Under the pieces are notes generated by a model, which saw nothing but the letters and a program-made list of their open reading frames with translations, did no database searches and was not told where the DNA came from. The position numbers and the translations under genes were made by a program. From contig NZ_JH636448.1 of assembly GCF_000255705.1 (NCBI RefSeq), positions 202,933 to 266,932 on the forward strand: a stretch of DNA of 64,000 bases, read 5' to 3'. This DNA is from Zavarzinella formosa DSM 19928. Its GTDB lineage: Bacteria > Planctomycetota > Planctomycetia > Gemmatales > Gemmataceae. Of this stretch, positions 1-9,146 are shown one piece after another. Positions within the stretch are counted from its first letter, which is position 1. The number at the start of each line of letters is the position of its first letter.

Positions 1-500
1 TGTCGTCGGGTTGATGAGGAACTTCGCGTTGTCGTTGCCGGTCCCGGTCAGCGAATACGTGAAGCTGTCCACGGCGTCCGGGTCGGTCGTGGTCACCGTT
101 CCCACGGCGGCTCCCGTCGCGAGGTTCTCGTTCACCGACGCGTGGTCGAGCGACAGGTTGGTCGGGGCGTCGTTCGTGTCGTTCACCGTGATGGTGAAGT
201 CCTTCGAGACGGTGAGGCCGCCCGAGTCCGTCGAGGTCACGTGAACCGTGTAGCTGCTCTTGGTCTCGAAGTCGAAGGTGGCGTTGGTCGTCAGCGCCCC
301 CGTCGCCGGGTTGATGAGGAACTTCGCGTTGTCGTTCCCCGTCCCCGTCAGCGAATACGTGAAACTGTCCACGGCGTCCGGGTCGATGGTGGACACCGTC
401 CCCACGGTGGCGCCGGGGGCCAAATTCTCGTTCACCGTCGCGTTGTCGAGCGACAAATCGGTTGGGGCGTCGTTGACGGGGGTAACAGTGACTGTGAAGG
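1..500 (-). repeat. Tandem 300-bp coding repeat in the giant surface protein
   Basis: The segment starting at 11 recurs at 311 with high identity (TTGATGAGGAACTTCGCGTT in both copies), a period of exactly 300 bp or 100 residues. Each unit encodes one module with DPDAVDSFTYSLTGTGND. The near-identity at DNA level points to recent duplication of one module. The array continues beyond the window edge, so its copy number is unknown. Confidence 0.85.
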
Positions 501-3500
501 TCTTGGTGATGGTGTTAACGCCGCCGCCGGCCGTGCCGCCGTCGTCAGTCACGGTCACGGTGATTACGGCCGTTCCGTTGGCGTTGGGCACGGGGGTGTA
601 CTTCAAATCCCGGAAGGATCCAGTGCCGCTGACGCTCACGGAGGAGATCAGGGCGGTGTTGCCGGAGGTCGCCGTCACCGTGAGATTTTGCGATGATTCA
701 TTGGCGGGTCCGGCCGAAATCCCGCCGATGGGGATCGTGACTTCGGAACTGTCTTCCAGAATCGGGGCCGGGTCGGGGATGTCGTTGAGGGTCGGCGCAT
801 CGTTCACCGGGGCGAGGATCACGTTAAACGTCTCCTCGACAAACTGGTTGACCGTGTCGGTCGCCCGGACGGTGATCGTGGCCGTGCCATTGGCGTTGGC
901 TTGCGGCGTGATCGTCAGAGTCGAACCGCTGACACCCGTGGAGACCAACCCGCCCGGCGTGTTGCTTTGGACGGCGTAAGTCAGCGTGTCGTCGTCCGCG
1001 AAGAACGCGGACAGGTCAATGGTGAAGGGGGCATCATCTTCCAACTTCGACTGAGCGGGGACACCTGCCCCGACAATGGTGGGAATCGTGTCGGGCCGGA
1101 GTGTGATCGTGGCCGTGTCGAAAAGATTGCCGGTGCCGTTGTCCGTGGCCCGGAGGAGGATTTGGAATGTCCCGCCCAAGGCCGCCTTGTTGGCGACCGT
1201 GATCTGGCCGGTGGAACTGACGGCAAACGCCCCGCCGGTGTTGCCGGTGTCGGCGGGGTCGATGGTGTAAGTGAGCGTGTCGCCATCCCTGTCGGTCGCA
1301 GTGACCGTGCCGACCACGGCGCCGTTGTTGTCCGAGGCAAGGTAACCAATGTTGGCGTCGTTGAAGACCGGGGTGTGGTTGATGGCGTTCACCGTGACGG
1401 TGAAGGTCTTGGTGATGGTGTTGACGCCGCCGTTGGCCGTTCCACCGTCGTCGGTGACAGTCACGGTGATGACCGCCGTGCCATGGGCAAATGGCACGGG
1501 CGTGTACTTGAGGGCACGAGTCGCACCCGTGCCAGTGACGCTGACCGAGGCGATCAGGGCGGTATTGCCCGAAGTGGCCGTGACCGAGGTGATCGTCTGG
1601 CCGGATTCGTTGGCCGGGCCGGTCGAGATTCCGGTGATCGTGACTGTTTGCTCGCCCGATTCTTCGTCAATCGGGGCCGGGTCGGTGATGTTGTCCAGCG
1701 TCGGGGCGTCGTTGACGGGCGTGACGTTGATCGTCATCGTCGCCGACACCGTGCCGAGGCCGGCGTCATTCGCCTTGAAGTCGAACTTGGAAAGGGCCGA
1801 ACCGTTGGCGTTCAGGGCCGGGGTGTAAGTCAGCGACGGGATTTGAGCCACCGTAATCGTCATGCCGTTCGTCACCGTCACCGCGCCGGAGCCTTGGTCC
1901 ACGGTCAGCGTGTCACCGCTGGCGAGATTCAGGTTGCTCACCGTGATCGACACCAAATTGTCATTTTCCGTGTCGGTGAACAAGAAGTCCGACGCCGCGA
2001 ATGTCTTGGGCGTCTCCTCAAGCGTCGTCACGCTGCTGGCTTGGGCGACCGGGGGGAAGTTGATGGTAAGGTTGGTATAGTTGAACGTAAGCCGGGCGGC
2101 TGACGTGGCCCAATTGGCGCTGTTTGCGATGGCGGAACGAAGCTGGCTCGGGCTTCCGACCAACAGTGAGTTGTTGTACTGGGCATTTGCGGTTGTCGCA
2201 ACAGAAGTGCCGAGGGCAATAGCCGTCGTGCCGACCACCAATCCCGCTGGGAGCGCTGAACTGCTTGCGGAAGTGGCGTCGGCGTCAAAGACGTTGCTGT
2301 TGGTCGTGAGGGCAAACAAAGGTGTCGGTGATGCCACCGTGCCTTGGAACACGATCAATTGATCGCCGGAGCTGTTCAATCCAAAGGAACCGGCGGTTGT
2401 TTCGTTGAATGCAGTGCCCAAATTACCCGTTTGAACAATGGAAGCGACTCCAGTGGTACTATTGACGGTGATGCCAATCTCAGTGCCAGCAGTCAAACCT
2501 CCGGCCGGAGTCACATAAACGATATCTCCCTCGTTGGCTCGAAAACCTCCAGCCGCAAACCATCCGTTATCGGTAAATCGGATTTCGGTTCCGGCCGCCA
2601 AGTTAACCAAAGGAACGAAGCCGAACTCATCCGGGTTACTGGAATCAAACCGGGTGACCACAATGTCGCCGGGGCTAAGAACAGTCCCTTCTTGCACGTT
2701 TGTCAGATTGACTGTTACGGTGTTTGTGATCGACAACGAGTTTGCCGTGTCGAGCGCCTTCACTGTCAGCAGGAATGAGTGGTTGACCACGGCTTCGTAA
2801 TCGATTTGGCTGGCATCGGCGATAGTGATTTGGCCATTGCTGTCGATGGCAAATGCCCCGCTCCCGGCGCCGTTGCCGCCGGTGATCGAGAAACTTTTGA
2901 CGGCGGACGAATCAAAGGTCGCCGAGACCGTACCAACCACTGTCGAAGCCGGTGTGTTTTCGGCAATCGTGAACGACTGGTTCGCGGGAATGACCGGGGC
3001 TTCGGGCACATTGGTCAAATTGATCGTGACGGTCGCTGTGTCGAAGTGCCCGAACATGTCGGTGGCATGGACCGTGAGGGTGAACACGGGCGTCGTCTCG
3101 AAATCGAGTTGGGCGACAGCGTTGACCGAGATCTGGCCGGTGGCGTCGATCTTGAACGCCCCGGCTCCGGTTCCGTTGCCGGCCGTGATGCTGTAAGTGA
3201 TCGAATCGCCCGTCGAGGTGTCGGCATCCGTTGCCGTCAGCGGCGTTCCGACGTTTGTGTTGTTGGCGGAGTTTTCTGGAAGGCTAAAGGAGTAGGTTTT
3301 CGGGTTGAACACCGGGTCGGCATCGGTGACGACATTGATGGTGACGCTCTTGGCGGCGCTTGTCAGGCCGTGGGTGTCGGTCGCCGTGATCTGCAAGGTA
3401 AACACACCGGTGCCAGTGACCTGGCTGGCATCGATCACGGTGATGTGACCCGTGCTGTCAATCGCAAAGGCGCCCGAGCCGGTACCATTGCCGCCAGTGA

Positions 3501-5796
3501 TCTGGTACGACGCGACGGAATCCCCAGCGTCGGGGTCGGTGGCCGTGACCGGGCCACCCACCACGGCTGTCCCATTGGCGGAGCCGACAACCAATGAACG
3601 TGTGATGGCGCCAGCCGCAAACGTGGGCGATTCATTCACATCGGACAGATTGATCGTGACCGTTGTGTCCGTGCTTTGCGGTGACGAGCCGTTGTCGGTC
3701 ACCCGCACGCCAAACGTGTAGGTTTTCGTGCCCTCGAAATCGAGAGCGGCCCCGGCATGCACGGTGATAGCGCCGGTGGAACTAATGTCAAACAGCCCCG
3801 CGCCCGTGCCGCTGCCAATCGCCGAGAAGGCGATGGTTTGCCCGACGTCCGGATCATGGGCCGTCACCGTCCCGACCGCCGTGCCGCCAGCGCTGTTTTC
3901 GGGCACGCTGAACGGACCGGTGAGATCAAAAATCGGGGCTTGGTTTGACGAACCGGCCGTTACGACGATGGTCTGTTGCGCGGCAGCGTTGATCGTCGAA
4001 GCCTGGCCGTCGTTCTGCGTCACTTGGAAGGAAAGCACACGATTGCCGCCCGCTGCCCCGGAGGTGGTGGCGAACGTGACTTGGTTCATCAACGCCTGGA
4101 TGCCTGCGGCAAGAACATCACTGCCACCGCCAGTCACGGTATTGAAGGCGATTTTAAGCGACTTGCCGCTTGTGCCGTCCAAGGTGGCATCAATGACCCC
4201 AATCACATTACCGTTATAACTGACACTCGTTCCAGCAAGCGTGATCAATCCACCGGCTTTAACTGAAATCGTATCATTGTTGGTCCCGCCAGAAGGAGTG
4301 ATGGTGAGGCTGCCGCCTTTGAAATTCGACAGGTCCGAAAAAGCAGCCGACCCGTTTACGATGGTCGCCGCATCACCGGCGTTGTAACTTGTCGTGCCAC
4401 CGAGACCGGTAATGGCACCGATACCATCGTCAGGGGCGACCGTGATACCCCGCCACGCGATGTTGGCGGCCGAGACTTTCACCGTTGTGATGGCAGCCGA
4501 CGTCCACGTGCCTCCGCTTGTGTAGGCGGCGTTTCCTGCCACGGGGGATGTGGCCAAGGCATCAGTGTAAAGACCAAATGTTGTCGCGCTCAGCACCTTA
4601 ACGAAATAAGTGTTGTTGGCGTTTGTGTTGCCTCCGACTCCGCTGATTGTGACTTGCTGACCGCTCGTCAGGCCTGCGGTGCTGCTTGTGGTGATGACAA
4701 TTGGGCTGGCATTTGTCGCGCCTGTGATCGATCCGGTGGCACTGGCCGTTGTGGCTGGAGGGGCGTTGAACCCCGCTGTGTCAACCAACGAATACAAACT
4801 GCTTGTGCCCCCGGCTGCACTGGCACCGTTGGTTCCATAAAGGGTGACCGTGCTTCCGCTGACAACTCCGGTCAACCCACGTACGGAAGGAGCGACAACG
4901 GAACCCGTCTGAACCCAGGCAGAACCGTTATATGAATATTTCTGAATCCCACCGCCGGCGGTGTTTGCAGCATCGTCAGCGATATAAACAGTGTCATAAC
5001 CATTGGAAGATGGCCCGTTACCCAAGCGGGCGAAGAAGAATTGATAAGGGCTGGAATTTGCACCACCTGTGAAAGATGACGTATCCACAACTGTGGAAGT
5101 AGCCGCGGTGGCAGCGGCGGTCGGCGTGCCTGTCCCGACAGTGTAAATGCCGCGTGTCGAACCAGACCCCGTGCTGTAATAAAGCTGACCGTTGAACACG
5201 CTGACCGTGCGAAGGTTTGTCACCGTCGTGCTTACTGAAGTTCCGGCGCCACTGCCACCAATGGTGGTGCCAACCACCCCTGAATTGCCCCCGACAATCC
5301 AGATGTTATTCCCATCTCGGGTGGCACCCCGAACATTGTTGGCGCTGAACTGTGTTGTGGAGGTCGAAACATCAACAGAACTATCGATGGACACAATTCC
5401 AACCGAGCGAGGCACGGTTGTGCTGGCTGTTCCGGTCAAACTAGAGCCACCAAGAGTTGTGCTGTAGCCTGTCAGCACAAGAGACTGGCCATCTTTGGCC
5501 AGTGACATCATCCCGTCAGAAGTGCCCACGCCGGTATCAATGAGTTTGTTTCCGCTTCCCGTCGAAGGAAGTGAAATTGATTGCACCAACGTTCCACTGG
5601 GCGTGTACTCATCAACGAACACAACATTCCCTGTGTTGACGAGAGCTGCGGATCCATCACCAAGGCGATACACAACCAAGTCCCCCGGCGTAAAAGCCGC
5701 CGGGACTTCTCGTGCTTCCAAGTTCTCGATGGCGAGTTTGATTTTCGGCTTGTTGGACGACGGACGGGCATTGACGGAGAGAAAACGACGGAGCAT
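1..5796 (-). CDS. Giant cadherin/Ig-like repeat surface protein, C-terminus beyond the window
   Basis: One reading frame stays open on the minus strand from an ATG at 5796 to base 1 (1,932 codons visible) and leaves the window, so the C-terminus is missing. The start gives MLRRFLSVNARPSSN, followed at about residues 25-37 by IENLEAREVPA, an LExRxVPA motif that also opens the large protein at 35175. Residues 40-380 are rich in Gly, Ser and Thr and look like a beta-propeller, with repeated I-x-I-V-G and Y-x-Y strands. Four cadherin-like repeats follow (about 615-1035), with the motifs xVPENSA, GTVTAxDPD, Y-S-I-T-G-G-N-G-x-G and an LxFE/DFE-T strand. A distinct domain of about 200 residues follows (1035-1240, beginning LSPGDIVVTRFDS, lamin-tail-like). 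Ig/cadherin modules then continue to the edge. No catalytic domain is visible. It is probably secreted or cell-surface and adhesive, which is inference. The start has only a weak ribosome site, so an upstream in-frame start is possible. Confidence 0.9.
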   Translation of the reverse strand, partial: MLRRFLSVNARPSSNKPKIKLAIENLEAREVPAAFTPGDLVVYRLGDGSAALVNTGNVVFVDEYTPSGTLVQSISLPSTGSGNKLIDTGVGTSDGMMSLAKDGQSLVLTGYSTTLGGSSLTGTASTTVPRSVGIVSIDSSVDVSTSTTQFSANNVRGATRDGNNIWIVGGNSGVVGTTIGGSGAGTSVSTTVTNLRTVSVFNGQLYYSTGSGSTRGIYTVGTGTPTAAATAATSTVVDTSSFTGGANSSPYQFFFARLGNGPSSNGYDTVYIADDAANTAGGGIQKYSYNGSAWVQTGSVVAPSVRGLTGVVSGSTVTLYGTNGASAAGGTSSLYSLVDTAGFNAPPATTASATGSITGATNASPIVITTSSTAGLTSGQQVTISGVGGNTNANNTYFVKVLSATTFGLYTDALATSPVAGNAAYTSGGTWTSAAITTVKVSAANIAWRGITVAPDDGIGAITGLGGTTSYNAGDAATIVNGSAAFSDLSNFKGGSLTITPSGGTNNDTISVKAGGLITLAGTSVSYNGNVIGVIDATLDGTSGKSLKIAFNTVTGGGSDVLAAGIQALMNQVTFATTSGAAGGNRVLSFQVTQNDGQASTINAAAQQTIVVTAGSSNQAPIFDLTGPFSVPENSAGGTAVGTVTAHDPDVGQTIAFSAIGSGTGAGLFDISSTGAITVHAGAALDFEGTKTYTFGVRVTDNGSSPQSTDTTVTINLSDVNESPTFAAGAITRSLVVGSANGTAVVGGPVTATDPDAGDSVASYQITGGNGTGSGAFAIDSTGHITVIDASQVTGTGVFTLQITATDTHGLTSAAKSVTINVVTDADPVFNPKTYSFSLPENSANNTNVGTPLTATDADTSTGDSITYSITAGNGTGAGAFKIDATGQISVNAVAQLDFETTPVFTLTVHATDMFGHFDTATVTINLTNVPEAPVIPANQSFTIAENTPASTVVGTVSATFDSSAVKSFSITGGNGAGSGAFAIDSNGQITIADASQIDYEAVVNHSFLLTVKALDTANSLSITNTVTVNLTNVQEGTVLSPGDIVVTRFDSSNPDEFGFVPLVNLAAGTEIRFTDNGWFAAGGFRANEGDIVYVTPAGGLTAGTEIGITVNSTTGVASIVQTGNLGTAFNETTAGSFGLNSSGDQLIVFQGTVASPTPLFALTTNSNVFDADATSASSSALPAGLVVGTTAIALGTSVATTANAQYNNSLLVGSPSQLRSAIANSANWATSAARLTFNYTNLTINFPPVAQASSVTTLEETPKTFAASDFLFTDTENDNLVSITVSNLNLASGDTLTVDQGSGAVTVTNGMTITVAQIPSLTYTPALNANGSALSKFDFKANDAGLGTVSATMTINVTPVNDAPTLDNITDPAPIDEESGEQTVTITGISTGPANESGQTITSVTATSGNTALIASVSVTGTGATRALKYTPVPFAHGTAVITVTVTDDGGTANGGVNTITKTFTVTVNAINHTPVFNDANIGYLASDNNGAVVGTVTATDRDGDTLTYTIDPADTGNTGGAFAVSSTGQITVANKAALGGTFQILLRATDNGTGNLFDTATITLRPDTIPTIVGAGVPAQSKLEDDAPFTIDLSAFFADDDTLTYAVQSNTPGGLVSTGVSGSTLTITPQANANGTATITVRATDTVNQFVEETFNVILAPVNDAPTLNDIPDPAPILEDSSEVTIPIGGISAGPANESSQNLTVTATSGNTALISSVSVSGTGSFRDLKYTPVPNANGTAVITVTVTDDGGTAGGGVNTITKTFTVTVTPVNDAPTDLSLDNATVNENLAPGATVGTVSTIDPDAVDSFTYSLTGTGNDNAKFLINPATGALTTNATFDFETKSSYTVHVTSTDSGGLTVSKDFTITVNDTNDAPTNLSLDHASVNENLATGAAVGTVTTTDPDAVDSFTYSLTGTGNDNAKFLINPTT

Positions 5797-6262
5797 CTCT
5801 GTACCAGTGGTTAAGATTGAGAAAAAAACGAGTGCAAAGACCAGTGGAGAGAGAGTCCGCAGCCGAGGCAGCGTGATCTCCCGTGAGCATAAGGTGTATT
5901 GGTACCCGTCACCAGATGAGATGTGTGATGGATGTCGAAGAAAATCGGCTCAATTCATCATTTCTTCATTGAAAAGCATCCTTTCGTGCTATGGCAATAT
6001 TCCTCGTTATGAACAGAATTTCCGTCTGACGAAAGTCTTGGCCACACCTCTAGATCGGTTGTGTCGGTTGCGACACTTTTCCCTCTCCCGACTTGTGTGA
6101 CGATTGCCAAATTCCTGCCCCAAATGAGGGATTGGTGAGTTTTCAGGCCGTTGGCTTTCTCATCAATTCAGCCACCCATTGGAATTGCCACCAACACCCT
6201 TGAAACACCTGTTAGCGTGAACCCACGACCACCAATACTCAAGACACGGACGCAGGTTCCAC
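5797..6262. other. Divergent intergenic region
   Basis: No convincing gene in 466 bp between the giant minus-strand gene and the plus-strand TIGR03000 gene. It is richer in AT than its neighbours and must hold the promoters of both. I could not assign specific -35/-10 boxes with confidence. Confidence 0.6.
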
Positions 6263-7012
6263 ATGGGCAAGTTGCTCCTCCGCTTGTTTCTGCCGCTTCC
6301 GCTCATTCTCACGGTGGCCGTCACCGAGGCGAAAGCCCAGCCGGGCGGCATCGGGATTGGTATTGGAATTGGAACAGGCTTCCCCGGTTTCGGGCCGGGA
6401 TATGGTTATGGCGGGTACGGTGGATACGGCTATGGGCCTTATTGGGGGCCGGGGTTTGGCCGATTCGGTTATCCGGGCTGGTATCCCGGTGTATTCCCCG
6501 GACAGATGTACGGCAATTACAGCAACGGCCTAAGCATGTACGGCCCCCCGGTGCCGACCTATAAGCCGATCCCCGGCATGTTTGGAGGAGGGGACAGTCG
6601 GTTCTTCCCGCCGCCCCCGGCGTATCGGCCGTGGGGTTATAATTTCGCCTACCTTCCGATCAGCAAGCCCGTACCGGTCATGTCGCCGGTCCCCTTCGCC
6701 GGTCCGGCCCCGTTGCCGCCGGCCATCGGCGAGGCCGAGGTGATTCCCTCGGCCCTGACCGTGCTGACGGACACGGCCCCGTTGGAAATGGAAATCTATG
6801 TGCCGAAAGACGATGCCCAAGTCTTTATCGACGGTCAGGAAACCACCTCCGCCGGCAGCGTCCGGATGTTCAAATCCCCGCCGCTCGGCGCCACCGACAG
6901 CCACACTTACGAGGTGAAAGCCGTGTGGATGACCACCGAGGGGAAAGTCAGCCACACGAAGAAAGTCACTGTCCGCACCGGTGAACGGGTCCGGGTGGCT
7001 TTCCGGGAATAG
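6263..7012 (+). CDS. Exported Gly/Tyr-rich protein with C-terminal TIGR03000 domain
   Basis: 249 residues. The N-terminus MGKLLLRLFLPLPLILTVAV is a clear signal peptide, with likely cleavage after AKA. Residues 28-85 are a low-complexity stretch of Gly, Tyr and Pro (GIGIGIG, then GYGGYGGYGYGP). A Pro-rich middle follows. The last 75 residues match the planctomycete TIGR03000 domain: MEIYVPKDDAQVFIDG, then TTSAGSVRMFKSPPL, a YEVKAVW strand, VSHTKKVTVRTGE and VRVAF at the end. The function of TIGR03000 is unknown. The domain resembles a small beta-sandwich, and such proteins are usually exported. The stop codon directly abuts the left arm of a long inverted repeat. Two other TIGR03000 proteins lie in this window (18237-19244 and 42258-43340), but this one lacks their cysteine-rich segment and has a single copy of the domain. 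Confidence 0.88.
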   Translation: MGKLLLRLFLPLPLILTVAVTEAKAQPGGIGIGIGIGTGFPGFGPGYGYGGYGGYGYGPYWGPGFGRFGYPGWYPGVFPGQMYGNYSNGLSMYGPPVPTYKPIPGMFGGGDSRFFPPPPAYRPWGYNFAYLPISKPVPVMSPVPFAGPAPLPPAIGEAEVIPSALTVLTDTAPLEMEIYVPKDDAQVFIDGQETTSAGSVRMFKSPPLGATDSHTYEVKAVWMTTEGKVSHTKKVTVRTGERVRVAFRE

Positions 7013-7121
7013 GATGACAAGGTGACACGGAGACAAGGTGACACGGTGATCAAAACCAACAAGCATCAATTCTTCTGGTTCTAATCACCGTGTCACCTTG
7101 TCTCCGTGTCACCTTGTCATC
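7013..7121. repeat. Perfect 38-bp inverted repeat with internal tandem repeat
   Basis: The left arm is 7013-7050 and the right arm 7084-7121. They are perfect reverse complements over 38 bp with a 33-bp spacer. Each arm contains GACAAGGTGACACGG twice in tandem (16-bp period). The left arm starts at the base after the TIGR03000 stop codon. The right arm ends 22 bp before the start of the FAD oxidase gene. There is no T-tract of the usual terminator type. It could be a transcript-stabilising or terminating hairpin, or a small palindromic repetitive element. Confidence 0.9.
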
Positions 7122-7143
7122 TTAAAACTCCGGTGAAAAGACG

Positions 7144-8595
7144 ATGGCCCCTGCCGCCAGTTCCACACTCATCGACCGCTTGCGGCCCATTGTCGGGGCC
7201 GGCGGGATGCTCACTTCCGTCAGCGATCTCATGGTCTATGAGTGCGATGGGTTCACCATCGAGAAGACGCCGCCGCAGGTGGTGGTTTTCCCGACGACGA
7301 CGGAGCAGATCGTCCAGATCGTGAAACTCTGCAACGAGTTAAATGTCCCTTTTCTGGCCCGCGGAGCCGGAACCAGTCTCGCCGGGGGATGCGTGCCGGT
7401 CGGCGGCGGGGTGATGATCGGCCTCTCCCGGATGAAGAAAATCCTGGAGATGAACTACGAGAATCGTTACGCCATCGTTGAACCGGGTGTGGTCAACAAG
7501 TGGCTGACGGAAGCCTGCCGGGACGCCGGTTTTCATTATGCCCCGGACCCCTCCAGCCAGGGGGCCTGCACCATCGGCGGGAACGTCGCCACCAATTCCG
7601 GCGGGCCGCACACGTTGAAATACGGTGTGACCGTCAACCACATTCTCGGCGTGGAAATGGTGATGCCCGATGGCCGGGTGATTGTCACCGGCGGGCCGGC
7701 CGAGGACAATCCGGGCTATGACCTGACGGGCGTGATCGTCGGCAGTGAGGGAACCTTCGGCATCGTCAGCAAAGTGTGGGTACGGCTGACCCGGAACCCG
7801 GAATCGTATCGCACGTTGCTCGGCGTGTTCGCCACGGTGGATGACGCCACCAACACCATTTCCGAAATCATCGGCTCCGGAATTATCCCCGGCGCGTTGG
7901 AACTGCTCGATCAATTGATTCTTGGAGCGGTGGAACAAGCGTTCAAATTCGGCTTCCCGCTGGATGCCGGGGCCGTCCTCATCATGGAAGTGGACGGCGT
8001 CAACGCCGGTCTCGACGACGAGGCCGCCCGGATCGAGGCCATTGCCATGCGCAACGGCGCCCGCGAAGTGCGCCGGGCGAACACGGAGGCCGAGCGGCTG
8101 TTACTGTGGAAATGCCGCAAGCAAGCCTTCGGGGCCGTTGGTCGGCTGGCGCCGAGCTATTGCACGCAAGACGGCGTGGTTCCGCGAACGAAACTCCCGG
8201 AGATGCTCCGGTTCATCCGGAACGTGTCGGAACGGCATTCGCTGAAGATCGCCAACGTCTTCCACGCCGGGGATGGCAATCTGCACCCGATCATCCTGTT
8301 TGATGAGCGGGATGCCGATCAAGTGAAACGGGTGTTCGAGGCCAGCCACGAGATTTTGGATCAGTGCATCGCCTTGGGCGGCAGCGTGACCGGCGAACAC
8401 GGCATCGGCGTGGAGAAACTTGACTTCATGCCGAAACTCTTTTCACCGACTGATCTTGGGATGATGGTTCGCCTGCGGGACGCCTTCAACCCGACCAACA
8501 TTTGCAGCCCGAACAAAATGCTCCCCACTTCCGGCGGGTGCGCGGAGCCAAGCCAGATCAGCGCGGCCAAGCCCGGCCGTCGCGCCGCCGTTTGA
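7144..8595 (+). CDS. glcD: FAD-linked oxidase, GlcD family (glycolate/D-lactate oxidase subunit)
   Basis: 483 residues, full length for GlcD. The N-terminal half is an FAD-binding type-4 (PCMH) domain, with FLARGAGTSLAGGC near residue 75 and the FAD pyrophosphate loop GGNVATNSGGPHTLKYGVT near 150. The C-terminal half is the FAD-oxidase C domain, ending in FHAGDGNLHP, the family signature GSVTGEHGIGVEK and DAFNPTNICSPNK. The family oxidises 2-hydroxy acids such as glycolate or D-lactate to 2-oxo acids and passes the electrons to a quinone. In enteric bacteria GlcD works with GlcE and the iron-sulfur subunit GlcF. Neither is next to this gene, so the electron acceptor is unclear. The substrate cannot be decided from sequence alone. 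Confidence 0.92.
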   Translation: MAPAASSTLIDRLRPIVGAGGMLTSVSDLMVYECDGFTIEKTPPQVVVFPTTTEQIVQIVKLCNELNVPFLARGAGTSLAGGCVPVGGGVMIGLSRMKKILEMNYENRYAIVEPGVVNKWLTEACRDAGFHYAPDPSSQGACTIGGNVATNSGGPHTLKYGVTVNHILGVEMVMPDGRVIVTGGPAEDNPGYDLTGVIVGSEGTFGIVSKVWVRLTRNPESYRTLLGVFATVDDATNTISEIIGSGIIPGALELLDQLILGAVEQAFKFGFPLDAGAVLIMEVDGVNAGLDDEAARIEAIAMRNGAREVRRANTEAERLLLWKCRKQAFGAVGRLAPSYCTQDGVVPRTKLPEMLRFIRNVSERHSLKIANVFHAGDGNLHPIILFDERDADQVKRVFEASHEILDQCIALGGSVTGEHGIGVEKLDFMPKLFSPTDLGMMVRLRDAFNPTNICSPNKMLPTSGGCAEPSQISAAKPGRRAAV

Positions 8596-8614
8596 CGACT
8601 CGCGGAAGTTTCCC

Positions 8615-9046
8615 ATGTGTTTCGCCGAAGTCCTCGGACTGATATTTGGCGTTCGCGCGCTCGTGCAGGGGCGTTTCTCCCTCAACACTTGGGAAACGCA
8701 CATCACGGGGGCATTGAACACCGTCGTCGCCCTCATGCTCCTGTCCATGCCGTTGGTCGGTGTGGCGGCGGTGGTCCTGTATGTCATCACCCGTGAACCC
8801 TTGTACTACGGCATCACCTGTTGCTGGGACTTCCTGATTTGCGGGCTGGCGTTGGTGATCACCGCATCATTTGCCGACACGGAACATGGCCATTTGAAAA
8901 ATGAGATCGCCAGGCGGCGAGAACAGAAAAAGAACCAACCCCGCCCGCGCAAGAACCGCACCGGCAAACGTCGCTTTGAGGACTTCGTCGAGGACGAAGG
9001 AGGGGAACCCCGCCGACGCCGATCCCGCGATGACGACGAAGACTGA
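8615..9046 (+). CDS. Small membrane protein with charged C-terminal tail
   Basis: 143 residues, family not recognised. Two or three hydrophobic segments lie at about residues 27-55 (ITGALNTVVALMLLSMPLV, then VAAVVLYVI) and 65-88 (YYGITCCWDFLICGLALVIT). After residue 95 the chain is strongly charged, first basic (RRREQKKN) and then mixed (RRRRSRDDDED), so it is presumably cytoplasmic. A GGAAG ribosome site precedes the ATG. It starts 19 bp after the GlcD gene on the same strand and may be co-transcribed with it. There is no basis for a functional call. Confidence 0.6.
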   Translation: MCFAEVLGLIFGVRALVQGRFSLNTWETHITGALNTVVALMLLSMPLVGVAAVVLYVITREPLYYGITCCWDFLICGLALVITASFADTEHGHLKNEIARRREQKKNQPRPRKNRTGKRRFEDFVEDEGGEPRRRRSRDDDED

Positions 9047-9146
9047 TCCTTCAATATTTATTGCCGGATTTCAAATTATTTATCTCCCGCAGATTTCCTA
9101 ATATCCGCACGACCGGTTGTCCGATACAATGGGCGAGGATTCACTC

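Noticed and set aside
142-4266. Large open frames on the plus strand (for example 260-979, 901-2103 and 2779-3597)
   Set aside because: They are antisense to the giant cadherin-like gene, whose minus-strand translation is repetitive and domain-like. The plus-strand products have no family resemblance.
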